A stretch of DNA of 64,000 bases from positions 3,349-67,348 of the forward strand of contig JAZOOD010000027.1 of the NCBI GenBank assembly GCA_045654805.1, in the 5' to 3' direction. The first letter of the stretch is position 1. Every line of letters begins with the position of its first letter. The DNA is from CAZNKU01 sp045654805. GTDB taxonomy: Bacteria; Bacillota; Clostridia; Monoglobales; Firm-18. Made by a program: the position numbers and the translations under genes. This document shows positions 15,367 to 24,013 of the stretch, piece after piece. The notes under the pieces were generated by a model. It was not told the origin of the DNA. It did not search any database and saw only the letters and a program-made list of their open reading frames with translations.

Positions 15367-16859
15367 CTAATCACCTCCCTGACCTCTTTGACCTTAAGTA
15401 AATATAAAGACACAGCATATACAACAGCCGATCCTGTCACTATAACACTCATACGTAACCATACATTTAAATCATGAGTTATTTTGCTAATTAAAATTAC
15501 AAAAACAGCCATCAATATTGATGCTATGGAAACTTTTAAAATATGAGTTAAAAGTGATAAATTTATAAGTTTAATATTACATTGAAGTGATACAATCAAT
15601 ACAATAGCTACCACAAATGTCGCAACAGCCGAGCTTAGAGCCAGACCGCTTACACCAAGATTCCATACCTTTATAGATAGAGAAGATAAAATAACCGAAA
15701 CTAATATTCCAGATACAGATGCAATCATAGGAATTTTAGCATTCTTCATTGAATAAAAACACTTATTTAAAATTTCATTTATACCATATGCAATCATACC
15801 AAAAGCAAAAAAACGTAATGCAGAAGCAGTAAGCTTAACTGAGTATTCTGTAAACTCCCCTCGTCCATAAACTAACATAATTATATCTTCTGAAAGTAAT
15901 ATCATACCTGTCATTATAGGTGCAATAATCAAAAACATTACCCTTATAGATTGTGTTAAAATTTCTGCAAAACCTTTGTTATCATCCGCACCAACCTTTT
16001 TTGATAAAGCAGGAAAAATATAATTAGTAATAGCAAAAACGAATACTCCCACTACTATAATGTAAAATCTGTTTGCATAATCTAGTGCGGGTCCTCCTCC
16101 GCTGATTGCAGAAGCATATCTTTTATTAACAAAAACTGAAATAGGCTGTACCCACGAACTTATTAATATCGGCAATGCCAAAATAACAGCTTCTTTTATT
16201 CCTGCATCCTTAAAATCAAAAGAAAATTTATATCTATATTTATTTTTGATAAGTGATGGAATTTGTATAACAAACTGCATAGCCCAACCAACTAGCATTG
16301 CTATACATAACCCATATACATTATCAAAGAATAAAAGATAAATTATTATAACAACATTAGATACCATACTTATGATTGCCGGAATATTAAATTCTCCCAA
16401 GGATTGTAAAATTCCAACAAAAGCATATGCCAAAGTTGTAAAAATCGTAGTTGGCAATACAATAATCAATAATTGTTGTAATAACTGCTGCGTAGATACA
16501 TCAAGGTCTGGTGCAATAAACAGACCGATATATTTAGAAAATATCATACACAAAACACTTATTGCAGCAGAAATTAAAACCGTAATATTAATAAAATTGT
16601 TTGAAAATTCAACAGCACGTTTATTTTCACCTTTTTCCATATAGCCGTTAAAAATAGGAATAAATGTCGCAAGAACAGCGGCGCCTAGTGTAAAGTCAAA
16701 TAACTGTACAGGTAAACTGCTTGCATAACTATAAGCAATTGCCTCCATACTCTCGATACCGTATTTTGCCGCTATAAATACATCTCTAAGCAGACCTGCA
16801 ATCTTTGAAAAAAGTGTTGCTATCATCATAAAACTAACTGTCTTAACTGTACTTTTCAA
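15363..16859 (-). CDS. murJ: Lipid II flippase MurJ, 498 aa
   Basis: MviN/MurJ family polytopic protein (about 14 membrane segments) that flips lipid-linked precursors across the membrane. Seen: N-terminal SFMMIATLFSKIAGLLRDVFIA, the FIPIFNGYME loop, and the C-terminal MKNAKIPM and NLGVSGLALSSA segments. The length matches the family. The start is TTG at 16859, with AGGGGAT about 6 nt upstream. Because it stands in a glycan cluster it could flip another lipid-linked sugar instead of lipid II. Confidence 0.92.
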   Translation of the reverse strand: MKSTVKTVSFMMIATLFSKIAGLLRDVFIAAKYGIESMEAIAYSYASSLPVQLFDFTLGAAVLATFIPIFNGYMEKGENKRAVEFSNNFINITVLISAAISVLCMIFSKYIGLFIAPDLDVSTQQLLQQLLIIVLPTTIFTTLAYAFVGILQSLGEFNIPAIISMVSNVVIIIYLLFFDNVYGLCIAMLVGWAMQFVIQIPSLIKNKYRYKFSFDFKDAGIKEAVILALPILISSWVQPISVFVNKRYASAISGGGPALDYANRFYIIVVGVFVFAITNYIFPALSKKVGADDNKGFAEILTQSIRVMFLIIAPIMTGMILLSEDIIMLVYGRGEFTEYSVKLTASALRFFAFGMIAYGINEILNKCFYSMKNAKIPMIASVSGILVSVILSSLSIKVWNLGVSGLALSSAVATFVVAIVLIVSLQCNIKLINLSLLTHILKVSIASILMAVFVILISKITHDLNVWLRMSVIVTGSAVVYAVSLYLLKVKEVREVIR

Positions 16860-16869
16860 TTATAATCCC

Positions 16870-17112
16870 CTATTCATCTTTAAGGTATTCTTTAAATAAT
16901 TCCTCAACCAATTCATCACGTTCAAGCTTCATAATAAGTGCTCTGGCGTTATTATGACTTGTAATGTAAGTTGGGTCTCCTGACATAATGTACCCAACAA
17001 ACTGGCTTATGGGATTATAACCTTTTTCCTTCAAAGCCTGATAAACTTCCATAATAATTTCTTTAGGATCAACCTTTTTATTCAAACCGTCAAACTTCAT
17101 TGTTTCGCCCAT
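16870..17112 (-). CDS. ireB: IreB family regulatory phosphoprotein, 80 aa
   Basis: Small helical protein of the IreB/DUF965 family. In enterococci IreB is a substrate of the IreK Ser/Thr kinase and regulates cell-wall stress tolerance. Family core seen: VYQALKEKGYNPISQFVGYIMSGDPTYITSHNNARALI, followed by LERDELVEELFKEYL. SD AGGAGG with 8-nt spacing. It lies between pheT and murJ in the same direction, at the head of the envelope cluster, which fits a wall-related role. Confidence 0.93.
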   Translation of the reverse strand: MGETMKFDGLNKKVDPKEIIMEVYQALKEKGYNPISQFVGYIMSGDPTYITSHNNARALIMKLERDELVEELFKEYLKDE

Positions 17113-17184
17113 AATATCAGCCTCCTGAATTTTTTAATAGATATGCTTTTTGCCAATACCCAAACGAGCATTGGCAAAAAATAA

Positions 17185-19539
17185 TTAATTATCACGGATT
17201 TTCGCATCCAGTTCTTTTGATAATATTGAAATAATATCGTCGATAATAGGATTAACGTCATTATCTGACAAAGTCTTATCAGCATCTCTGAACTTAAGTG
17301 AATACGCAACACTCTTCTTTCCCTCAGCAATTTGCTGACCCTGATAAACGTCAAATAATTCGAAACTTTCGATAATATTTGTTTTTGTCTTTCTAAATAC
17401 ATCCTCAATAACGCGCACTGGAGTAGCAACGTCAACAACCATAGCAAGATCACGTGTTATTGCAGGGAATTTTGGTAATCTCTTGTACTTCTTATCTGAT
17501 TTTTTACATTCAAGCAACAAATTAAAGTCGATAACAGCAGCATAAACAGGTACATTGATACCAAAGTTCTTTTGCACACTGGGATGAACACGGCCGATAG
17601 TTGCAAGCTTTTTACGTCTTACATATATATTAGCTGTCTGTCCGGGATGGAAAACATTGTTATCCTTTTCAGCTTCAATTTCGTAATACTCAATACCAAA
17701 AGCTCTCAAAAGTTCTTCAACTGTTCCTTTAAGGACATAGTAATCAACATTTTTACCATACATTGCAATATCAATATCCAACGTTTCGTCAGCAAGACCA
17801 TCTTCACGAGGAATATATTTTGTTGCAAGTTCATAAAGATATGCTTCTTCATTACGGTAATTATAGTTTGTAGCAACAGTTTCAAGCATTGAACCTATCG
17901 TAACTGTTCTCATTATACTCTGGTCTTCACCCAAAGGATTTAATATTTTTACAGTATCATCCATTTCAATGTTAAGTTTGTTATACATTTTTGGACTTAC
18001 AAAAGAATAAGTTATAATTTCACTTAGCCCTTGTGCACACAAGGTATTTCTTACCAAATCCTCTGCTTTTTGCTTTTCATTTTTACCACCCAAAGTAGCT
18101 TCACCGGAAAGCAAGGTTGTAGGTATATTATTATAACCATAAATTCTTGCAATTTCCTCAGCTATATCAGGCTCTGCCTCCACGTCTGCACGATATGTTG
18201 GAACGTAAATGTCATCACCTTTAATATCAAAATCAAGCATTTTTAAAGTATCAATCATAAATTTTTCATCAATATCTGTTCCTAAAAATGCATTAATCTT
18301 CTCAGGACGGAATTTAATGACATTCTTTTCGGGTAATTTTGAATATACATCAACAACACCATCAACAACTTCACCTGCACCCAAAATATTAATAAGTTCG
18401 CAGGCTCTGTTAATAGCATCCATAGTATTATGAGGATCAAGACCCTTTTCATATCTTCCTGATGCTTCAGTACGTAAACCAATTTTCTTTGCAGAACTTC
18501 TTACTGAAGATCCATTAAACGTTGCACTTTCAAAGAGGATAGTTGTTGTATCATCAGCAATTTCGCTGTTTTCACCTCCCATAACACCTGCAATAGCTAC
18601 CGGTTTTACAGCATCAGCAATTACAAGCATATTAGTGTCAAGTTCTCTTTCATTACCGTCAAGAGTTGTGATTTTTTCGCCTTTTTCGGCACGTCTTACA
18701 ACAATCTTACCACCTTCAAGAGTACGGATATCAAAAGCGTGCATTGGCTGGCCGTATTCCAGCATAACATAGTTTGTTATATCAACTATGTTATTAATTG
18801 ATCTTACACCGGACATTTCAAGTCTCATCTTCAGCCAATCTGGTGACGGTCCAATTTTAATATTTTTAACTGCACGTGCAGTATATCTATAACATAAATC
18901 AAAATCTTTTACTTCAACATCTATATAATTTTTAACATCGTCACCGCAAGTTTTAACATCAGGAGTTTTAAGATTAAAAGGTCTATTATATGTTACGGAA
19001 ACTTCACGTGCTAACCCTATAACACTTAGACAGTCAGGTCTGTTTGATGTAATTTCAAATTCCACAACACTTTCATTTAATCCTAAAATATCTCTAATAT
19101 CAGCTCCAACAGGAGTATCATCAGGTAAAATCAAAATACCTGTTGCAGGTTCTGTAGCTATACCCAATTCTTCTTCAGAACACATCATCCCACAGCTTTC
19201 AACGCCACGTAATTTACCCTTTTTAATTTTACCACCGGGTAAAGTTGCGCCGTCTCTTGCAACAGGAATAATTGCACCTTCAAAAACATTAGTTGCACCT
19301 GTTACAATCTGCACCTCATCATTTTCACCAAAATATACTTGACATACAACAAGCTTGTCAGCATCAGGATGTTTTTCAATCTTTGTAATTTTGCCCGTAA
19401 AGACGTTAATAATATTTTCGCCCTTACTTTCTACACCTTCAACCATTGAACCACTCATTGTAAGGTCAGCTGCAAACTGGTGAGGTGTAATATCCTTCAT
19501 ATCTACATAGTCGGAAAACCAACTCATTGGAACTTTCAT
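17185..19539 (-). CDS. pheT: Phenylalanine--tRNA ligase beta subunit, 784 aa
   Basis: Beta subunit of the alpha2-beta2 PheRS. Domains in order: EMAP-like tRNA-binding domain (about 40-150, TGKITKIEKHPDADKL), B3/4 editing domain, B5 domain, catalytic-like domain, and C-terminal FDX-ACB domain that binds tRNA-Phe (from about RLPKFPAITRDLAMVVD to the end). Length is normal. It follows pheS by 14 nt and uses an ATG. The two are co-transcribed from a promoter upstream of pheS. Confidence 0.98.
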   Translation of the reverse strand: MKVPMSWFSDYVDMKDITPHQFAADLTMSGSMVEGVESKGENIINVFTGKITKIEKHPDADKLVVCQVYFGENDEVQIVTGATNVFEGAIIPVARDGATLPGGKIKKGKLRGVESCGMMCSEEELGIATEPATGILILPDDTPVGADIRDILGLNESVVEFEITSNRPDCLSVIGLAREVSVTYNRPFNLKTPDVKTCGDDVKNYIDVEVKDFDLCYRYTARAVKNIKIGPSPDWLKMRLEMSGVRSINNIVDITNYVMLEYGQPMHAFDIRTLEGGKIVVRRAEKGEKITTLDGNERELDTNMLVIADAVKPVAIAGVMGGENSEIADDTTTILFESATFNGSSVRSSAKKIGLRTEASGRYEKGLDPHNTMDAINRACELINILGAGEVVDGVVDVYSKLPEKNVIKFRPEKINAFLGTDIDEKFMIDTLKMLDFDIKGDDIYVPTYRADVEAEPDIAEEIARIYGYNNIPTTLLSGEATLGGKNEKQKAEDLVRNTLCAQGLSEIITYSFVSPKMYNKLNIEMDDTVKILNPLGEDQSIMRTVTIGSMLETVATNYNYRNEEAYLYELATKYIPREDGLADETLDIDIAMYGKNVDYYVLKGTVEELLRAFGIEYYEIEAEKDNNVFHPGQTANIYVRRKKLATIGRVHPSVQKNFGINVPVYAAVIDFNLLLECKKSDKKYKRLPKFPAITRDLAMVVDVATPVRVIEDVFRKTKTNIIESFELFDVYQGQQIAEGKKSVAYSLKFRDADKTLSDNDVNPIIDDIISILSKELDAKIRDN

Positions 19540-19553
19540 TGTAACACTACCCC

Positions 19554-20573
19554 CTAAAACTGTTTTAAGAAACGTAAATCATTTTCGTAAAACATACGAA
19601 TATCATCTATGTCAAATCTTCTCATAACAATACGTTCCAAACCTATACCAAATGCAAAACCGCTGTAAACTTCAGGGTCAATACCGCAAACTTTAAGTAC
19701 TTTAGGATGCACCATACCTGCACCTAATATTTCAATCCAGCCCTCACCTTTACATACACGACAACCTGTACCGTGACACGCAGGACAAGAAATATCAAGT
19801 TCAGCACTTGGCTCAGTAAACGGGAAGTGATGAGGTCTGAAACGAACCTGTATATCATCACCGTAAAGCTTTTTACAAAATACTTCCAATGTACCCTTAA
19901 GGTCCGCCATTGTTATTCCTTTATCAACTACAAGACCTTCTATTTGATGGAACAAAGGTGAATGTGTTGCATCTAGGTTATCACTTCTAAAAACACGTCC
20001 CGGAGCAATAATTCTAATCGGTGGCTTTTGATTTTCCATAGTACGAACCTGACACGGAGATGTCTGTGTTCTTAAAAGTACATTATCACTGATATAAAAA
20101 GTATCCTGAGTATCTCTTGCCGGATGGTTCTTTGGTATATTCAAAGCCTCAAAATTATAGTAGTCGGTTTCAATTTCAGGTCCTTCTGAAATCTGGAATC
20201 CCATACCTATAAATATATCTTTGAGTTCATCGAGCACGACAGTAAGTGGATGTTTATTGCCAACGTACGTTGATTTACCGGGCAAAGTAACGTCGATAGT
20301 TTCCTCTGCCATTTTACGTTCTGTTACTTCTTTTTCAAGCTGAATGGAAATTTTAGAAATCTCTTCTTCTATAAAGGCACGTACATCATTGGCTAGCTGT
20401 CCTATTATAGGTCTTTCTTCAGCAGAAAGCCCTCCCATACCTCTTAAAACATCAGTAAGCTTACCTTTTTTACCCAAATATTCAACTCTAAATGCTTCTA
20501 AAGAAGCTTTGTCATGTATATTTTTAATAACTTGCTTTGAGGATTCTCTTATTTCCTCAAGTTTTTCTCTCAT
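19554..20573 (-). CDS. pheS: Phenylalanine--tRNA ligase alpha subunit, 339 aa
   Basis: Catalytic alpha subunit of PheRS charging tRNA-Phe. N-terminal coiled coil (about 1-85) and class II catalytic core with motif 2 (TSPCQVRTMENQKPPIRIIAPGRVFR region) and motif 3 (GFAFGIGLERIVMRRFDI). It also has a CPACHGTGCRVCKGEGW cysteine stretch often seen in clostridial PheS. The ATG at 20573 matches the family N-terminus; the longer frame is upstream leader. SD GGGAGTG at 8 nt. No T-box leader is visible, so control is probably not by tRNA-sensing attenuation. Confidence 0.98.
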   Translation of the reverse strand: MREKLEEIRESSKQVIKNIHDKASLEAFRVEYLGKKGKLTDVLRGMGGLSAEERPIIGQLANDVRAFIEEEISKISIQLEKEVTERKMAEETIDVTLPGKSTYVGNKHPLTVVLDELKDIFIGMGFQISEGPEIETDYYNFEALNIPKNHPARDTQDTFYISDNVLLRTQTSPCQVRTMENQKPPIRIIAPGRVFRSDNLDATHSPLFHQIEGLVVDKGITMADLKGTLEVFCKKLYGDDIQVRFRPHHFPFTEPSAELDISCPACHGTGCRVCKGEGWIEILGAGMVHPKVLKVCGIDPEVYSGFAFGIGLERIVMRRFDIDDIRMFYENDLRFLKQF

Positions 20574-20606
20574 ATATATACCACTCCCAAAATACAATCT
20601 TATTGT

Positions 20607-20635
20607 ATTATAACAAAAATTTTCCACACTTTCAA
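20607..20635 (-). promoter_or_regulatory. Sigma-A promoter of pheST with flanking dyads
   Basis: TTGAAA (20630-20635), 17 nt, TATAAT (20607-20612) on the minus strand. The -35 box lies within ACACTT-GA-AAGTGT, and a 7-bp hairpin (ATACAAT/ATTGTAT, 20592-20608) overlaps the -10 box and transcription start. Both could be binding sites or chance in AT-rich DNA. Confidence 0.7.
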
Positions 20636-20668
20636 GTGTTTAAGAAATATTATTTAACAAAGAATTTA

Positions 20669-23600
20669 CTAAATTAAAGGATAAATATGTGTTTCTTTAA
20701 CAGACCTTCCGGTAGAAATTTCAAGACAATGTCTGTATAGTTCCAGCTGTTTTTTATATTTTTCCTTTAAACTGCCTGTTTTGTAATCAATAATAATAAA
20801 ATGATCATTTTCAATAAAACAACAGTCTATAACACCCTGCACAAGAATAGTTTCATCATTTGCCTCATACCCTAGCTCATTTGCAGGTAAATCAACACAA
20901 AATTTAAATTCGCGATAAATTTGGTTTGAATTTAACATCCTCTTACCTATATCACTGCAAAAAAACGAATATATAGCTTCAATATCAATAACATCCTTGT
21001 ACTTTCCATCAAAAATGCCATTATTAATCATTGAATCAATCTGTAATGATATTGCATCAACACTTTCAACATTATCAAGATTGATATTTTGTAATACAAA
21101 ATGGATCAATGTACCCCTTTGAGAAGATGATATTTTATCATCTTTAAAATTAAATGAGGTAAGTTTTATTTCGTCATCAATAGATATTACCTCGCTGATT
21201 GATTTTTTTGAAGGAACAAATTTACTGTATGTATACGGATATTTAAAACTAAGACGCTTTGAAATATCATCATAAAATTCCGAATAATCATTTATTATTT
21301 TATTATCTGATTTTTCTTCATAAAATTCCTCATCCATACCTAAAACATCTGATATATTATAAATTTTTGCCTCCGCAATACCATTAACATTTGTCAGTAT
21401 CATATCAAGATAACATTTTTTTAATTTAATATTGTATGCATTACTGTCCGATGTATCATCAACAACCTCATCTATAGCTTTTGAACCGATAATAATAAGC
21501 TTATATTTTGCTCTGGTAAGTGCAACATAAAGTAAACGTATTTCCTCTGAAATCAATTCATTAAACTTTTTTTCACACATTGCCTTTTTAACATATGGCG
21601 TGTACTTAAGATGACGTTTAATGTCAACAATATCCATTGCTATTCCAAATTCTTCATCAAAAATAAGTGGCTTTGATAAATCCATTTTATTAAATTGCAA
21701 ATTAGATTCACACAAAAACACAACAGGAAATTCAAGACCTTTACTTTTATGAATAGACATAATATTTACAACATTGTCGTTTTCGCTGATAAGTTTTGGT
21801 AAAGAATATTCATTATCACTTTCTATCATTGTTTTAACATATGAAATAAAGTGAGAAACACCTCGGTATCCCTTCTGCGAAAAAACATTTGCTCTTTCAC
21901 ATAAAAGATTTAGATTCATCGTTCTTACTTCACCATTTGAAAGACCACCTACAAATTGATAATATCCTGTATCAAATACAATCTTTCGTACAACTGCTCC
22001 TACATCATTGAACTTTGCAAACTTTCTAAAATCATTAATCTTATTTATAAAATCAATAATTTTGTGATTATCCGATTTTTTTAACAAATCATAAAGGTGT
22101 ATTTTTTTATTTTCTGCCCTCATTTCTGCAATAAAATTATCATCAAAACCAAATATTGGACTTCTCATAACTGCAAGGAGAGGAATATCCTGCAGTGGAT
22201 TTTCAATAATTTTCAAAAAAGACATTACTGTTGCAATTTCTATACAGTTAAAATATCCGCCCGATTCTGCCGTATATACAGGAATACCCCTTTCGGCAAA
22301 AACTTCCGCATAAACAGATGCAATATTTTTTGTCTTACGCATAAGAACTACAATGTCTCTGTATGTTACATTACGATAAGAATTTGTTGATTTATCAAAA
22401 ATTTCCGGCTTTTGTTTTTCAACAAGCTCATAAATTCTGTTTGCAGTAAAAATAGCTTCCGCCTGTACTTTATCTACTTCTATTTCATCTAACGAATCTG
22501 ACTTTGTATTTATAACATAACGCTCCACGGGGCAATCCAAATCGTTAATTTTTTCATTTCCGTAAACTAAAGTATGGTCTGAATTATATGTAACACCACC
22601 CAAATCGCTTATCATTAATCTCATAAAATAATCATTTATAGCATTGATAACCCCATTGCTGCTTCTAAAATTTTTTGTAAGATTAATTTTTGTTCCCTCA
22701 GTTTTATAATCCGAATTAAAAGAGTTGTATTTTTCAATGAAATATCTTGGGTTGGAATTTCTGAAACCATAAATACTTTGTTTTACATCACCAACCATAA
22801 ACAGGTTTTTGCCATTTGATAGCATATCAAATAAATAAGCCTGAACACCGTTTGTATCCTGATATTCATCTACCAGTATTTCTTTATAAAAACCTTTCAT
22901 ATAATCTCGAATTTCAGTATTTTCTTCCAAAAGCTTAATTGCAAAATGTTCAAGGTCATTAAAATCCAGAATATTTTCAATTCTTTTTAATGAAGAAAAT
23001 TCTTCTTTGAAATCTATAACAAGATTGCAAATTGTCTTTATAAAAGGCGACATTAATTGTATTTCACTGAAGATTTCCTTATCCGTATAAAGGCATAAAT
23101 CTGTTATTTTTGCAAATTCTTTCTTCGCATTATCTCTCACTTTTTTTACATATTCCGAACTTACAGGGTCAGCATTCTTTCCCTTCCTAGGCAATCTTTC
23201 AAAATTAAACGATAAAATCTTTTTATCGTCGATATTACGTGACAAGATTTCAAAAAAATCAAATTCATTAAGATAAATATCGTAATACGAATTTAAGTCA
23301 GCATCATTTTCAATAATGTCCAGTGCTTTTTTATATTCACTTTTTATACCATTTAATTGTTGTTTAATACTTGTATGCACAATATCCTTAAAATGTTGAA
23401 TCATATTTTCATTTTGCAAATTTGTAACACACACATTAAGCCAGTCAATCGGGTCAGGCAAACTTTCTGCAAAATTATAAACAGATAGAATAATTTCCAA
23501 AAGGTTATCGTCGTTTTTTTTACCGCCAAAGGCATCCACAGTATTGAAAAAATCAATGTTTCCTGATTTATAGTATTTTTCTAAAACATATTCCAAAGCA

Positions 23601-24013
23601 TTTTTTTTCAAAGAAGACAATTTGACTTCGTCAGCAATATCAAAATCACGTCTTATTCCAAGTAAATGAAAATTTTCACGTATTATATTCATACAAAAAG
23701 AATGAATTGTGGATATCTGTGCCTGTCCTAAAAGCATCAATTGTTCTTTAAGAAAAGTGTCGTCGGGATTTTCATTTATTTTCTGACGTAGGGCAATATA
23801 TATTCTCTCCTGCATTTCCGATGCAGCGGCATTTGTAAATGTTGCAATTAATAGCTGATTAATATATACAGGATTTGTTTTATCGGTAATAATATCTATA
23901 ACACGCTGCACCAATACGGCTGTTTTACCTGACCCTGCTGCCGCAGAAACAAGGGTATTACAATCTCTGATTGTAATTGCTCTTTCTTGTTCAATTGTCC
24001 ATTTCGTCGACAT
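20669..24013 (-). CDS. addA: ATP-dependent helicase/nuclease subunit AddA, 1114 aa
   Basis: UvrD-like helicase and RecB-type nuclease subunit of AddAB, which resects double-strand breaks at Chi for recombination. Walker A AAAGSGKT (24-31), superfamily 1 motifs ending in SIHKSKGLEFPVVFLCESN and VALTRAKYKL, and a C-terminal nuclease core GVIDCCF...FIIIDYKTGSLKEKYKKQLELY. The start at 24013 (MSTKWTIEQERAI) is the family N-terminus with GGAGGAG upstream; the longer frame runs back into addB. It overlaps addB by 23 nt. Length is slightly below the usual 1200. Confidence 0.97.
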   Translation of the reverse strand: MSTKWTIEQERAITIRDCNTLVSAAAGSGKTAVLVQRVIDIITDKTNPVYINQLLIATFTNAAASEMQERIYIALRQKINENPDDTFLKEQLMLLGQAQISTIHSFCMNIIRENFHLLGIRRDFDIADEVKLSSLKKNALEYVLEKYYKSGNIDFFNTVDAFGGKKNDDNLLEIILSVYNFAESLPDPIDWLNVCVTNLQNENMIQHFKDIVHTSIKQQLNGIKSEYKKALDIIENDADLNSYYDIYLNEFDFFEILSRNIDDKKILSFNFERLPRKGKNADPVSSEYVKKVRDNAKKEFAKITDLCLYTDKEIFSEIQLMSPFIKTICNLVIDFKEEFSSLKRIENILDFNDLEHFAIKLLEENTEIRDYMKGFYKEILVDEYQDTNGVQAYLFDMLSNGKNLFMVGDVKQSIYGFRNSNPRYFIEKYNSFNSDYKTEGTKINLTKNFRSSNGVINAINDYFMRLMISDLGGVTYNSDHTLVYGNEKINDLDCPVERYVINTKSDSLDEIEVDKVQAEAIFTANRIYELVEKQKPEIFDKSTNSYRNVTYRDIVVLMRKTKNIASVYAEVFAERGIPVYTAESGGYFNCIEIATVMSFLKIIENPLQDIPLLAVMRSPIFGFDDNFIAEMRAENKKIHLYDLLKKSDNHKIIDFINKINDFRKFAKFNDVGAVVRKIVFDTGYYQFVGGLSNGEVRTMNLNLLCERANVFSQKGYRGVSHFISYVKTMIESDNEYSLPKLISENDNVVNIMSIHKSKGLEFPVVFLCESNLQFNKMDLSKPLIFDEEFGIAMDIVDIKRHLKYTPYVKKAMCEKKFNELISEEIRLLYVALTRAKYKLIIIGSKAIDEVVDDTSDSNAYNIKLKKCYLDMILTNVNGIAEAKIYNISDVLGMDEEFYEEKSDNKIINDYSEFYDDISKRLSFKYPYTYSKFVPSKKSISEVISIDDEIKLTSFNFKDDKISSSQRGTLIHFVLQNINLDNVESVDAISLQIDSMINNGIFDGKYKDVIDIEAIYSFFCSDIGKRMLNSNQIYREFKFCVDLPANELGYEANDETILVQGVIDCCFIENDHFIIIDYKTGSLKEKYKKQLELYRHCLEISTGRSVKETHIYPLI

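Noticed and set aside
20574..20668. T-box leader for pheST
   Set aside because: The leader is under 40 nt after the predicted start and lacks the conserved T-box and specifier features.
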